From Amycolatopsis orientalis DSM 40040 = KCTC 9412 (lineage in GTDB: Bacteria; Actinomycetota; Actinomycetes; Mycobacteriales; Pseudonocardiaceae), in contig NZ_ASJB01000050.1 in the NCBI RefSeq assembly GCF_000478275.1, positions 1-64,000 on the forward strand: a stretch of DNA of 64,000 nt, read 5' to 3'. The translations under genes were made by a program, and so were the position numbers. The notes beneath the pieces are model-generated. The model was not told where the DNA came from and ran no database searches. It saw only the letters and a program-made list of their open reading frames with translations. Shown one piece after another: positions 1-8,682 of the stretch; the stretch's first letter is position 1; each line of letters opens with the position of its first letter.

Positions 1-66
1 GGTCGCGTGGGTCGTGAGTGGTAAGTGTCGTTAGAACGACACTTACCACTCACGACCCACGCGACC
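1..66. repeat. Long perfect palindrome, GTGAGTGGTAA family
   Basis: Two perfect 32-base arms (1-32 and 35-66) flank a 2-base centre (AG). The inner arm carries GTGAGTGGTAAG, which recurs at 1165-1218, 21773-21812 and 52931-52976. As RNA it would form a very stable hairpin on either strand, so a bidirectional terminator for a gene left of the window is likely. There is no T-tract. Confidence 0.85.
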
Positions 67-159
67 CACTTATCCACAGCCACCCCACCTCGCACCCTGC
101 TTATCCACAGATCCGCTCGGCGCTCTCCAAATGCCCGGCTCGGCGGTGATCGTCGAAGG

Positions 160-1182
160 GTGCCCACTCACAAACGCTGGTCGGAGGAGTCGATCCCGGC
201 CGAACAACGCCCCAGCTGGCCGGTCCTCCTGGGCGAGCAGCATGGAATCGTCTCGAGGCGGCAATTACGCGCCTACGGCCACACCATGTCGGACATCAGG
301 GCGAATCTCGACAGCGGACGCTGGCGACGGGTCCTCCCCCGCGTTTACTCGACGTTCACCGGCGAGTTGTCCCGCCCGGCCAAGATCCGTGCCGCGTTGC
401 TCTATGGCGACGGCTACGCGATCTTGAGTCATCGGACGGCCGCCGAGGAATGGAAAATCCTCCCGGTGATCGAAGGACCTGTCGAAATCACGGTTCCGTA
501 CACCTTCTCCGCGGTCTCGCAGGCTCCCCTGGTCATAGTGCATCGATCCCGCGCGTTGCCGCACATCGCCGCCGGAACGAACCCTCCACGGACCAGGGTC
601 ATGGACACGATCCTCGATCTGGCCACCGCGCAGCGAACACCACAGCGGGCGACGAACACCATTGTCGACCTGCTCGGCCGGACCAGGATTTCGGTGACCG
701 CCATGCAGGCGTGCGTACTCGCCCGGCCACCGTTCCGCTATCGGCCCGCCATCCGGTACGGCATCGCACTCGTCGGCGGCGGGCTCATGTCGGCACTCGA
801 AGTGGCGTACCAGGAGAAAGTCGAGGACGACCACGGATTACCACGGGGGAATCGGCAAACTCCTGTCGAGGTGGACGGCAAAACGCTCTGGGAGGACGTC
901 ACTTACGATCCTCATGGGGCCGCGGTGACCGTCAGGCTCGATGGCCGGGCCACGCACTCCACGCCCGGCGTCGCCTTCCGGGACCGCCGTCGCGACAACG
1001 CCGCCGAACTGGCCGGACGGGCAAGACTCGTCTACGGCTGGCAAGACGTCCAGGACTCGCCGTGCGCGGTGGCCGCCGAGGTCCGCACGATCCTGATCCG
1101 GGAGGGTTGGGATCCCACCGGTGCACGAGAAGTGACTTGTACGAAGTGCGGGCGGCGGGACCGAGTGGGTCGTGAGTGGTAA
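160..1182 (+). CDS. AbiEi-type winged-helix protein with nuclease-like C-terminus
   Basis: The product is about 340 residues from GTG 160. Residues ~12-60 match the AbiEi antitoxin-type winged helix (WPVLLGEQHGIVSRRQL, then a GRW.R..P.VYSTFTG segment). The C-terminal ~70 residues (VTVRLDGRATH, then RDRRRDNAAE and a YGWQDV end) resemble the DUF559/Vsr-like PD-(D/E)XK fold common in actinobacterial proteins with this N-terminus. An in-frame ATG at 25 exists, but it lies inside the palindrome and would add a low-complexity leader, so GTG 160 is preferred. The stop codon lies inside the next palindrome. No partner toxin gene is adjacent. The function is unknown; a role in DNA metabolism or defence is only inferred. 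Confidence 0.6.
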   Translation: MPTHKRWSEESIPAEQRPSWPVLLGEQHGIVSRRQLRAYGHTMSDIRANLDSGRWRRVLPRVYSTFTGELSRPAKIRAALLYGDGYAILSHRTAAEEWKILPVIEGPVEITVPYTFSAVSQAPLVIVHRSRALPHIAAGTNPPRTRVMDTILDLATAQRTPQRATNTIVDLLGRTRISVTAMQACVLARPPFRYRPAIRYGIALVGGGLMSALEVAYQEKVEDDHGLPRGNRQTPVEVDGKTLWEDVTYDPHGAAVTVRLDGRATHSTPGVAFRDRRRDNAAELAGRARLVYGWQDVQDSPCAVAAEVRTILIREGWDPTGAREVTCTKCGRRDRVGREW

Positions 1183-1218
1183 GTGACGTTCTAACGTCAC
1201 TTACCACTCACGACCCAC
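1165..1218. terminator. Palindrome, GTGAGTGGTAA family, overlapping the stop codon
   Basis: Perfect 26-base arms (1165-1190 and 1193-1218) surround a CT centre. The TAA stop of the preceding gene (1180-1182) lies within the left arm, so the last codons of that gene are encoded by the repeat. It probably acts as a factor-independent terminator without a T-tract. Confidence 0.8.
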
Positions 1219-1329
1219 GCTCGCTTCTAGCCAGCCGACCGGTTCAGACTCTAAGTTGACTTTCCTCGACGATGAACGCCTGGGGGCGTCCGTGAAGACG
1301 GGTGCGCTTCGGAGAGACTGGGGAAATCA

Positions 1330-2733
1330 ATGCGAAGAACATCGGTTCGCGCACTCGGCGCCCTGACGGCGGCCTTCACGCTGGCCGGACTGGCGACCGC
1401 GATGCCCGCGAGCGCTGAGACAGGACCCGATCTGCGAGTGACGGCGACGGTTCAGGGCGGGCACTGGCTGCCGAATGACCAGATTCCCATCGACGTGACC
1501 ATCACCAACGTCGGTGACGTCAAGGCCGAGGGAGTCAAGGGCCAGGTCTGGATGTACGCCGGACCCTACTTCTCCATTTGGCCGAACGCCTGGGGTGACC
1601 TTTACGACCGGGGAGCCGGGGCCTCTTTCGCTCCAGGAGAAACCCGGACCTACCGGGTACACGGGACGGTCGGCACGCTCGACCAAGGCGATCCCGTGTT
1701 CCGTGTCCGGGTGATCGGCACAGCCGATGCCGACGAGTCGGACAACGCTCCCGAGGTCACAGCGGGTCTGGTCCCCGCGGGTACCACCGACCGCGTCGCG
1801 GGGCATCTCTACGGCGACGCCGATCACGACGGACGTCCTTCCCACGGCGAAGACCTGGCCGGGGTAGAGATCCGGCTGCGCAGCGGGGGGCCTGGAGTGA
1901 CCGAGCGGGTCACGACCACCGATGACACCGGCCGGTTCACCTTCGACGGGGTCCCCGTCGACCGCTACTACTCCGTGTACTTCGAGAGCTTCCCCAGTGG
2001 CTGGGTGAACCCGAGTTTCGGGCCTCTGCGGGTCGACGGAACAGGGCAGCACACCGCGCTCGAAATCCGTGCCGGGCGGCCGTTGACCGACTCGCTTCAG
2101 GCGAGCGCACGCCTCGATAAGGCGAGCTACGCCGTCGGCGAGACCGCCACCGGGACGGTCACCATCACCAACGTTAGCGACCGTCGGCTCACGAACCTTT
2201 GGGTCGGCTGCGATCCCGTCGGCGCGGGCACCCATCTCGTGATGCCACCGGGACAGTGGGGCGACTTTGATCCCGCGAAGCAGGCAGGAGTGCTCACTCC
2301 GGGCCAACGGGTCGAACTCACAGCGTCGGGCAAGGTCACGGACAAGTCGAGCTATACCGGCCAAGCCCATCTCACCTGCTACATCGCAGCGGGGAACGAC
2401 ACCTCCGGCCCTGTTGCGGAGACCGCGAGCAAGGTGCCCGGCAAGCGCGTGGACGACCGCGGGCAGGTCTGGACGGACAAGAACGGCAACGCTCGGGTGG
2501 ACACCGGAGAAGGGGTCCCGAACTTGACGGTCGCTCTCGTCACGAAGGACAACAGGCTGGTGTCGCTGGCCCGGACCGATACCAACGGCTTCGCGACCTT
2601 CCCCCAGGTTGGTGTCGGCACCTACCGTCTACGTGTGGCAGGGGCGTGGAAGAGCATCGGCGACACGGAAACCTACGTCATCGCTCCGCCCTATCGTCTT
2701 GGCGATTGGTCCCACCAAGTGGCGCCCCGCTGA
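1330..2733 (+). CDS. Secreted SdrD-B-like / CARDB multidomain protein
   Basis: The product has 467 residues. A Sec signal peptide covers residues ~1-29 (basic start, hydrophobic stretch, ASA-E cleavage). The rest reads as repeated beta-sandwich units. CARDB-like segments at ~35-140 and ~255-355 share the phrase VTITNV. SdrD B-like/carboxypeptidase-regulatory-like units at ~160-240 (GDADHDGRPSHGEDLAG, DDTGRFTFDGVP) and ~375-455 (DKNGNARVDTGEGVPNL, DTNGFATFPQVGVG) carry Asp/Asn-rich calcium-binding-like loops. There is no LPXTG or C-terminal membrane helix, so it is probably released or loosely wall-bound. It stands alone, ending at a terminator facing the chitosanase gene. No enzymatic domain is seen. 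The role may be adhesive or structural. Confidence 0.75.
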   Translation: MRRTSVRALGALTAAFTLAGLATAMPASAETGPDLRVTATVQGGHWLPNDQIPIDVTITNVGDVKAEGVKGQVWMYAGPYFSIWPNAWGDLYDRGAGASFAPGETRTYRVHGTVGTLDQGDPVFRVRVIGTADADESDNAPEVTAGLVPAGTTDRVAGHLYGDADHDGRPSHGEDLAGVEIRLRSGGPGVTERVTTTDDTGRFTFDGVPVDRYYSVYFESFPSGWVNPSFGPLRVDGTGQHTALEIRAGRPLTDSLQASARLDKASYAVGETATGTVTITNVSDRRLTNLWVGCDPVGAGTHLVMPPGQWGDFDPAKQAGVLTPGQRVELTASGKVTDKSSYTGQAHLTCYIAAGNDTSGPVAETASKVPGKRVDDRGQVWTDKNGNARVDTGEGVPNLTVALVTKDNRLVSLARTDTNGFATFPQVGVGTYRLRVAGAWKSIGDTETYVIAPPYRLGDWSHQVAPR

Positions 2734-2736
2734 ACA

Positions 2737-2785
2737 AACGGCCCCGGAGTGGCGATTTCCCTCCGGGGCCGTTACCACTCACGAG
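2737..2785. terminator. Bidirectional hairpin plus half of the GTGAGTGG repeat
   Basis: Perfect 13-base arms (2737-2749 and 2761-2773) enclose an 11-base loop between two convergent genes. Immediately after it, TTACCACTCACGAG (2772-2785) equals the right half of the GTGAGTGGTAA palindrome family, so this looks like a chimera or remnant of that repeat. Confidence 0.7.
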
Positions 2786-2792
2786 ACTTTCG

Positions 2793-3479
2793 TCAGCCCT
2801 GGACGAACTTCGTCGCCAGGCCCTCCCCCACGGACGTCGCCTTGTCGTGGTTCTCGATGGGCGACACCTTCGAGTTCTTGAAGCAGATGTAGGTGACCCC
2901 CGAGTCGACGCCGCCGTTCGCCGGGTCCGGGTTGATGCCCAGCGCCTTCGCGGTCGCGTAGGACGCTTCGCCGATGATGTCCTTCGGGCCGGTGTCACCG
3001 ATGACGGTGTACAGCACCTTGTTGTTGTAGATCACCGCGCACGAGCCGGCGCCCTTGAGCCCGGCCTTCTCGAAGTTCCACGTGCTGCTGATACTCGGCA
3101 CGACGATGTAGGGCGTCTGGTCGGCGATCAGGGCCTTGCCGTCGGATCGCGGGTACGCGGTGTCGGGCTGGAACCACGGGTCGGTGTTCTTGTTGCACCG
3201 CGCCGTCGGCTGCCCGTCGCAGTCGATGTCCATGTCGGCCTTCCAGAACACGGCGCTTCCCGCGTCGCAGACCGCGATGGTCCGGCCGGTTTCGTCGTCG
3301 GTCTTGTACTTGCCGTTCGAGACCTGCTTGCAGCTCGCGGTCTTCGCCAGCAGCTGCTGCGCGGTCGGGCCCGCCTGGATGGCGACGTCGCCCGCGGAGG
3401 CCGGCGCGGCCGCGGCCACCGCCGCCGGGGCCAGTCCCGCGGCCATCACCATCGCCGAGAACAGGAGCAGTTTCCGCAT
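2793..3479 (-). CDS. Secreted GH75 chitosanase (fungal type)
   Basis: The product has 228 residues with a Sec signal peptide (MRKLLLFSAM..., cleavage around the Ala-rich segment at 20-30). The DMDIDCDG motif (82-89), the nearby PWFQ, and GDTGPKDIIGE (161-171) are typical of glycoside hydrolase family 75. D162 and E171 lie nine residues apart, the same spacing as the catalytic Asp/Glu pair described in Aspergillus fumigatus chitosanase. It would hydrolyse beta-1,4 links of deacetylated chitin outside the cell. Six cysteines suggest disulfides. The gene is probably monocistronic; an ATAAAG/CTTTAT inverted repeat lies just upstream. GH75 was first known from fungi and is sporadic in actinobacteria. 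Confidence 0.85.
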   Translation of the reverse strand: MRKLLLFSAMVMAAGLAPAAVAAAAPASAGDVAIQAGPTAQQLLAKTASCKQVSNGKYKTDDETGRTIAVCDAGSAVFWKADMDIDCDGQPTARCNKNTDPWFQPDTAYPRSDGKALIADQTPYIVVPSISSTWNFEKAGLKGAGSCAVIYNNKVLYTVIGDTGPKDIIGEASYATAKALGINPDPANGGVDSGVTYICFKNSKVSPIENHDKATSVGEGLATKFVQG

Positions 3480-3498
3480 CGCGAGTACCCCTTAGTTA

Positions 3499-3513
3499 AT
3501 AAAGCTTCTTTAT
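3499..3513 (-). promoter_or_regulatory. Inverted repeat ahead of the chitosanase gene
   Basis: ATAAAG-CTT-CTTTAT lies 20-34 bases before the chitosanase start, in an AT-rich patch that is unusual in this genome. The position suits an operator or a promoter element. No regulator is identified. Confidence 0.4.
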
Positions 3514-3596
3514 CGAGGGTGCTCAGGATGCCGTCGCGCAGGAGCGGACTCAAGGGCTGTCAGGGTGTTGTTTTCCCACTACGCAACGAAAACCAG

Positions 3597-4253
3597 TCAA
3601 AAGTGGGCAAGCTTGGCGACCCGCGTCACGAACCTTCCCGCTCGGCGGTACAGGCTTTCCCGGTCACCGAGCACGCCGTCGATCCACTGCTGGTCAACAT
3701 CGTGCCGGACCTTGATCCGCGGCCGCAGCAGGCCGTCGCGCGACGCCGTACCGCCTTCGGTCGTGTAGATCCTCGTCGCACCGGAATGCCGGAGCCTGCT
3801 GAGCACCCGCCGGTCGTAGGCACCGAACGGCGGCGCGTACGACCGCACCGGCGCCCCGCTCAGATCGGCGAGCAGCTTCGGCGCCGTTTCGAGTTCGCGT
3901 CGCGCGTGCCTGCCGTCGAGCCGCCGCCAGTCACGGTGCTCCCAGCCGTGCGAGCCGATCGACATCCCGGCGTCGGCCAGCTCGCGGAGGCCGTCCGCGT
4001 CGACGAAGCCCCGCTGGCCGATGCGGCCCGCCAGCGGGAAGAACTCCGCCGTGAGCTCGCGTTCGACCAGCCGCGGCAACGCGATCTCGACGTCGGAGGA
4101 GTTTCCGTCGTCGAAGGTGAGCCCGACGTCTTCCCGTCCGGCCACCGTGTCGAGTACCCGCTCGAACTGCTCGACCGTCACCCATGTGTCGTCTTCGCCT
4201 GGACCGAGCGTGCGCACGGGCTTGCCCACGCCGCCAATCGCCAGGATCACCAT
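3597..4253 (-). CDS. Polysaccharide deacetylase (NodB, CE4) family protein
   Basis: From ATG 4253 the product has 218 residues. The start is preceded by GAGG and aligns with the family start MVILAIGG. An upstream in-frame ATG at 4337 would add 28 residues. The CE4 motifs are present: TFDDG with D48/D49, SHGWEH with metal-ligand histidines H102 and H106, and the later PPFGAYD segment. No signal peptide or membrane helix is seen, so a cytoplasmic sugar-nucleotide or glycan precursor is a likelier substrate than extracellular chitin, despite the neighbouring chitosanase. In actinobacteria, homologues of this short type often sit with polysaccharide biosynthesis genes; none are here. Confidence 0.8.
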   Translation of the reverse strand: MVILAIGGVGKPVRTLGPGEDDTWVTVEQFERVLDTVAGREDVGLTFDDGNSSDVEIALPRLVERELTAEFFPLAGRIGQRGFVDADGLRELADAGMSIGSHGWEHRDWRRLDGRHARRELETAPKLLADLSGAPVRSYAPPFGAYDRRVLSRLRHSGATRIYTTEGGTASRDGLLRPRIKVRHDVDQQWIDGVLGDRESLYRRAGRFVTRVAKLAHF

Positions 4254-4344
4254 CCGCGCCTCATTCGGGACCGAGTGTGTTTCCCGATTAATCGTGTTGG
4301 CGAATGGAGTAGTTACATCATCCAGCGAAGTGTCCACGAACGGG

Positions 4345-5187
4345 TTACTTGCGGATCTCCAGGGTGCAGCACTTCGGGCCGCCGCCCGCCTTCCTGAGCT
4401 CGGAGATGTCCACGAAGACGGGTTCGTAGCCGCGTTCGGTCAGCCGGGCGGCCAAGCCGGTCGCTTCGACCGGCAGGACGACGTTGCGGCCGTCGGAGAC
4501 CCCGTTCAGCCCAAAGCATTCGGCGTCGGCGCGGTCCGCGATTACCGCGTCCGGGAACATCCGCGCCAGCACCTTCCGCGACCCGGCGGAGAACGCCTCC
4601 GGGTAGTAGGCGATCTGGGCGGAGGTGGTGTCGGTGGCCTCGGCGAGCACGAACAGCGCGGTGTCGAGGTGGTAGTAGCTCGGGTCGATCAGCCGCAGCG
4701 AGACGACCGGGACGCCGAGGACCTCCTGCGCTTCGGCGTGCGCGGCCGGGTCGGTCCGGAAGCCGGTGCCGGCGAGCAGGACCTTGCCGGTCCAGGCGAA
4801 GTCGCCTTCGGCCTCGTTGATCTTCTCCGGCATGGTGATGTCGCGGTAGCCGTGCTCGACGAACCAGCGGCGGAAGTGCTCGGCCTCGGCGGCGCGCTGC
4901 GGGGCGCGGAACCGGGAGCCGAGGACGCGGCCGTCGACGACGGTGCCGGAGTTCGCGGCGAACACCATGTCGGGCAGGCCGGGCTGGGCGTCGATCTCCT
5001 CGACCGTGTGGCCGAGGCGGCGGTACGTGTCACGGAGTTCGGACCACTGCGCCATCGCGGTGTCCGCGCTGACCGGGACGGTGGGGTCCATCCACGGGTT
5101 GATGACGTAATCCACCGCGAAGTACCGCGGCGGGCACATGAGGTAGCGGCGCGTCGTGGGCACACGGGGCTGCTCTAGTACCGGCAT
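4345..5187 (-). CDS. ddaH: Dimethylargininase-like amidinohydrolase
   Basis: From ATG 5187 the product has 280 residues and begins MPVLEQPRVPTTRRYLMCPP, the usual start of this family. A longer frame to 5292 would run into the divergent regulator's start and is rejected. This is the amidinotransferase/DDAH beta-propeller fold. FAANSG, EGDFAW (E127, D129), the general-base-like H173 in SYYHLD, and the C-terminal GGPKCCTLE with nucleophile C273 are all visible. It is expected to hydrolyse methylated arginines or a related guanidino compound to citrulline. It is divergent from an Lrp/AsnC regulator 74 bases away, which probably controls it in response to an amino acid. Confidence 0.85.
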   Translation of the reverse strand: MPVLEQPRVPTTRRYLMCPPRYFAVDYVINPWMDPTVPVSADTAMAQWSELRDTYRRLGHTVEEIDAQPGLPDMVFAANSGTVVDGRVLGSRFRAPQRAAEAEHFRRWFVEHGYRDITMPEKINEAEGDFAWTGKVLLAGTGFRTDPAAHAEAQEVLGVPVVSLRLIDPSYYHLDTALFVLAEATDTTSAQIAYYPEAFSAGSRKVLARMFPDAVIADRADAECFGLNGVSDGRNVVLPVEATGLAARLTERGYEPVFVDISELRKAGGGPKCCTLEIRK

Positions 5188-5261
5188 ACACGAAGGGTAA
5201 GGCTCACCTAATTCCGCAATCAATCGCTGTTCGCTGCGCGTATACCTGCTAAACATTGCGT

Positions 5262-5708
5262 GTGAACACCATCGACCAGCGAATCGTTTCATGTCTGATG
5301 GCCAACGCGAGGTCCAGCTACGCCGACATCGGGAAAGTCGTCGGTCTTTCCGCGCCCGCGGTGAAGCGGCGGGTGGACAGACTGCTCGAAACGGGCGTCC
5401 TGCGCGGCTTCACCGCCGTCGTCGACCCCGAGGCGCTGGGCTGGGGAACCGAGGCGTTCGTCGAGGTCACCTGCAACGGCAACATCACCCCGGCCCGCAT
5501 CCGCGCCCGGCTGGAGCCGCTGCCCGAGGTCGTCGCCGCCTACACCGTGTCCGGCGCTGCCGACGCGATCGTCCACCTGCGCGCCTCGGACATCCACCAT
5601 CTGGAGACCGCGCTGGAACGGCTGCGCGGACTGGAGATCGTCGACCGGACGGTCTCCACCGTCGTCCTTTCCCGGTTGCTGGAACGCCCGCCGACCCCCG
5701 AGGCGTGA
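5262..5708 (+). CDS. Lrp/AsnC-family transcriptional regulator
   Basis: The product has 148 residues from GTG 5262; a TTG two codons upstream is the alternative. The N-terminal AsnC helix-turn-helix (IDQRIVSCLMANARSSYADI, then GLSAPAVKRRVDRL) is followed by an effector-binding RAM-type domain (~65-140, with TVSGAADAIVHLRASD). Such proteins bind an amino acid and form octamers around DNA. It lies divergent to the DDAH-like gene and upstream of an enoyl-CoA hydratase gene 13 bases away, so it may control both. The AT-richer 74-base divergent gap should hold the shared operator. Confidence 0.85.
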   Translation: MNTIDQRIVSCLMANARSSYADIGKVVGLSAPAVKRRVDRLLETGVLRGFTAVVDPEALGWGTEAFVEVTCNGNITPARIRARLEPLPEVVAAYTVSGAADAIVHLRASDIHHLETALERLRGLEIVDRTVSTVVLSRLLERPPTPEA

Positions 5709-5721
5709 AACCCTCGACCCC

Positions 5722-6486
5722 GTGACCGATCAAATCCGCTCCAGCCATGACGGCGGCGTCGCCGTGCTCACCATCGACGCGCCCGCGACCCGCAACGCCC
5801 TGACCCTCGACCTCTCCGCGCAACTGGCCGACGCCGTCGGGCGGGCCGAAGCCGACGAGAGCGTCCACGCGGTGGTCATCACCGGTGCGCCACCGGCCTT
5901 TTGCGCGGGCGCGGACCTCGACACCCTCGCCGGCGCGCGGGAGGACGGGCTCCGCGCGATCTACGACGGCTTCCTCTCCGTCGCCCGCTGTTCCCTGCCG
6001 ACGATCGCGGCGGTCGGCGGCGCCGCGGTGGGCGCCGGACTGAACCTCGCGCTCGCCGCGGACGTCCGCATCGTGGGACCGAAGGCGAAATTCGTGGCCA
6101 GATTTCTCGACTTGGGCATCCATCCCGGCGGCGGGATGACGTGGATGATCCAGCGGCTCGTCGGCCCGCAGAAGGCCGCCGCGATGACCCTCTTCGGCGA
6201 GGTCGTCGGTGCCGAAGCCGCTGTCGAAGCCGGGCTAGCGCTCCGGCTCGTCGAAGGGGATCTGGTCGACGCCGCTCGTGAGCTGGCGAAACCCGCCGTC
6301 GACGCCCCGCGCGACGTGCTACTCGCGACGAAGCGCACGCTTCGGCACACCGCCGGCCTGACCGACCATTCGGCCGCCGTCGACGCCGAGATCGCGCCGC
6401 AGCTGGCGTCGCTCACCGCGCCGGCGTTCACCGAACGACTGGCCGGGTTGCGGGCTTCGCTGTCCAAGCGCTTGTCCAACCGCTGA
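5722..6486 (+). CDS. Enoyl-CoA hydratase/isomerase family protein
   Basis: The product has 254 residues from GTG 5722, 13 bases after the Lrp gene, so the two are probably co-transcribed. This is the crotonase fold. AFCAGADLDTL forms the first oxyanion-hole strand, and the second is AVGGAAVGAGLNLALAADV. The first catalytic Glu position of classical crotonases reads IHPGGG instead of a GxxPG-type Glu segment, so the hydratase reaction is uncertain and isomerase or other acyl-CoA chemistry is possible. The length is normal for the family. No other beta-oxidation gene is adjacent. Confidence 0.8.
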   Translation: MTDQIRSSHDGGVAVLTIDAPATRNALTLDLSAQLADAVGRAEADESVHAVVITGAPPAFCAGADLDTLAGAREDGLRAIYDGFLSVARCSLPTIAAVGGAAVGAGLNLALAADVRIVGPKAKFVARFLDLGIHPGGGMTWMIQRLVGPQKAAAMTLFGEVVGAEAAVEAGLALRLVEGDLVDAARELAKPAVDAPRDVLLATKRTLRHTAGLTDHSAAVDAEIAPQLASLTAPAFTERLAGLRASLSKRLSNR

Positions 6487-6778
6487 TCGCTTCTCGATCG
6501 GACTTCACTACGCTGGAAGGAGATACGGCTCACAATCGGGCCGCATTGTTAACCGTTACCATCGGTAACACATAAACCGGATAATCCCCGCTCAGCGACG
6601 AGCTCAGGACACTCGAGGAGTAGGTCCAGGCCGTTCTTTACGGCAACCTGGGAAGTGTGCCGAGGGCTAACCTCGGGATATGACACCTGTGACCTGGCCG
6701 ACATCGCCGGGCGAGGCACGCCGATCTCCGGCTTGGCCGGGGACGACCGCACGTCGGGAGAGAGGGAATCCCTGACCT
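6487..6778 (+). other. Leader/promoter region of korAB
   Basis: This 292-base gap upstream of korA contains an AT-rich segment (6545-6590) with a GTTACC/GGTAAC inverted repeat. The proximal part ends with GGGAGAGAGGGAATCC, which supplies the ribosome binding site. No convincing reading frame or RNA gene is seen. Confidence 0.6.
6555..6569. promoter_or_regulatory. Inverted repeat in the korA upstream region
   Basis: GTTACC-ATC-GGTAAC is a perfect 6-base inverted repeat, about 210 bases before korA and 69 bases after the upstream gene. It sits in the only AT-rich stretch of the gap, where a promoter is expected. It is a candidate operator; no regulator is identified. Confidence 0.4.
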
Positions 6779-8682
6779 ATGAGCACGAGTGCGAACGGCA
6801 ACGGCTCCTTGTCGGCCGTCAGGCCCACCGAGGTCGCCAAGCTGGACCGGGTGGTCATCCGGTTCGCCGGTGACTCCGGTGACGGCATGCAGCTGACGGG
6901 TGACAGGTTCACCTCGGAGGCGGCCGCCTTCGGCAACGACCTGTCCACCATGCCGAACTTCCCCGCGGAGATCCGCGCGCCACAGGGCACCATTCCCGGC
7001 GTCTCGAGCTTCCAGGTGCACTTCGCCGACTACGACATCCTGACGCCGGGCGACCGGCCGGACGTCCTGGTCGCGATGAACCCCGCCGCGCTCAAGGCGA
7101 ACCTCGCCGACGTCCCGTCAGGTGGGACGATCATCCTCAACACCGACGAGTTCACGAAGCGGAACCTGGTCAAGGTCGGCTTCGAGAACGACCCTCTCGA
7201 CGACGACACCCTTTCGGCCTATCAAGTCCACCGGGTCGCGATGTCGACGTTGACCAGAGGCGCGCTCGAAGAGACCGGACTGTCCAAAAAGGACGCCGAA
7301 CGCGCGAAGAACATGTTCGCGCTCGGGCTGCTCTCCTGGATGTACCACCGGCCGACCGAGGGCACCGAACGCTTCCTGCGCGAGAAGTTCGCGAAGAAGT
7401 CCGACATCGCCGAGGCCAACATCCTGGCCTTCCGCGCGGGCTGGAACTACGGCGAGACCACGGAGTCCTTCGCGACGACGTACGAGGTCGCGCCCGCGAA
7501 GCTGAACCAGGGCACGTACCGCCAGATCACCGGGAACACCGCGCTGGCCTACGGGCTGGTCGCCGCCGGACAGCAGTCCGGGCTGCAGATCCTGCTCGGC
7601 ACCTACCCGATCACCCCGGCGTCGGACATCCTCCACGAGCTGTCCAAGCACAAGAACTACGGCATCCTCACCTTCCAGGCCGAGGACGAGATCGCCGGCA
7701 TCGGCGCCGCGCTCGGCGCCTCCTACGGCGGAGCGCTGGGCGTCACCTCGACCTCCGGTCCCGGTGTCGCGCTGAAGTCCGAGGCCATCGGTCTCGCCGT
7801 GATGACGGAACTGCCGCTGGTCGTGATCGACGTCCAGCGTGGCGGCCCGTCCACCGGGCTGCCGACCAAGACCGAGCAGGCCGACCTGCTGCAGGCGATG
7901 TTCGGCCGCAACGGGGAATCGCCGGTCCCGATCGTCGCGCCGCTGTCCCCCGCGGACTGCTTCGACGCGGCCCTGGAGGCCACCCGGATCGCGCTGAAGT
8001 ACCGCACGCCGGTGTTCCTGCTGTCGGACGGCGCGATCGCGAACGGCTCGGAGCCGTGGCTGATCCCGGACGTCGAGAACCTGCCGGACCTGCGGGTGGA
8101 ATTCGCCACCGAGCCGAATGCGGAGGACGGTTCCGGGGAATTCTGGCCGTATGTACGCGATCCCGAGACCCTCGCCCGCGCGTGGGCGGTGCCGGGTACG
8201 GCCGGGCTGCAGCACCGCATCGGCGGGCTCGAAAAGGCCGACAAGACCGGCCACATCTCCTACGACCCGGACAACCACGACAAGATGGTCCGGCTGCGCC
8301 AGGCCAAGATCGACGGCATCGACGTGCCGGACCTCGTCGTCGACGACCCGAGCGGCGGCAAGGCACGGGTGCTCGCGCTCGGCTGGGGCTCCTCCTACGG
8401 GCCGATCGGCGCCGCGTGCCGCCGGGTCCGCAAGGAGGGCATGCCGATCGCGCAGGCGCATCTGCGGCACCTCAACCCGTTCCCGGGCAACCTCGGCGAC
8501 GTACTCCGTTCGTACGACACCGTGGTCGTCCCCGAAATGAACCTCGGCCAGTTGTCGATGCTCTTGAGGGCGAAGTACCTCGTGGACGTGAAGTCGTACA
8601 CGAAGGTCGCGGGGCTGCCGTTCAAGGCCGAGGAGCTGCAAGGCGTGTTCACGGAGATCATCACCAGTACGGAGGCGGCGAA

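Noticed and set aside
25..159. Earlier start of the first gene at ATG 25
   Set aside because: The ATG lies in the left palindrome and the added residues are translated repeat plus low-complexity sequence. Family similarity starts after GTG 160.
1..1218. Insertion sequence ends
   Set aside because: The elements are self-palindromes at gene ends, not inverted repeats bounding a transposase, and no transposase motif or target duplication is seen.
2646..4397. Plus-strand open frame of over 500 codons opposite the chitosanase and deacetylase genes
   Set aside because: It is Arg/Val/Gly-rich with no family motif and spans two good minus-strand genes and their promoter. High G+C makes antisense frames open by chance.
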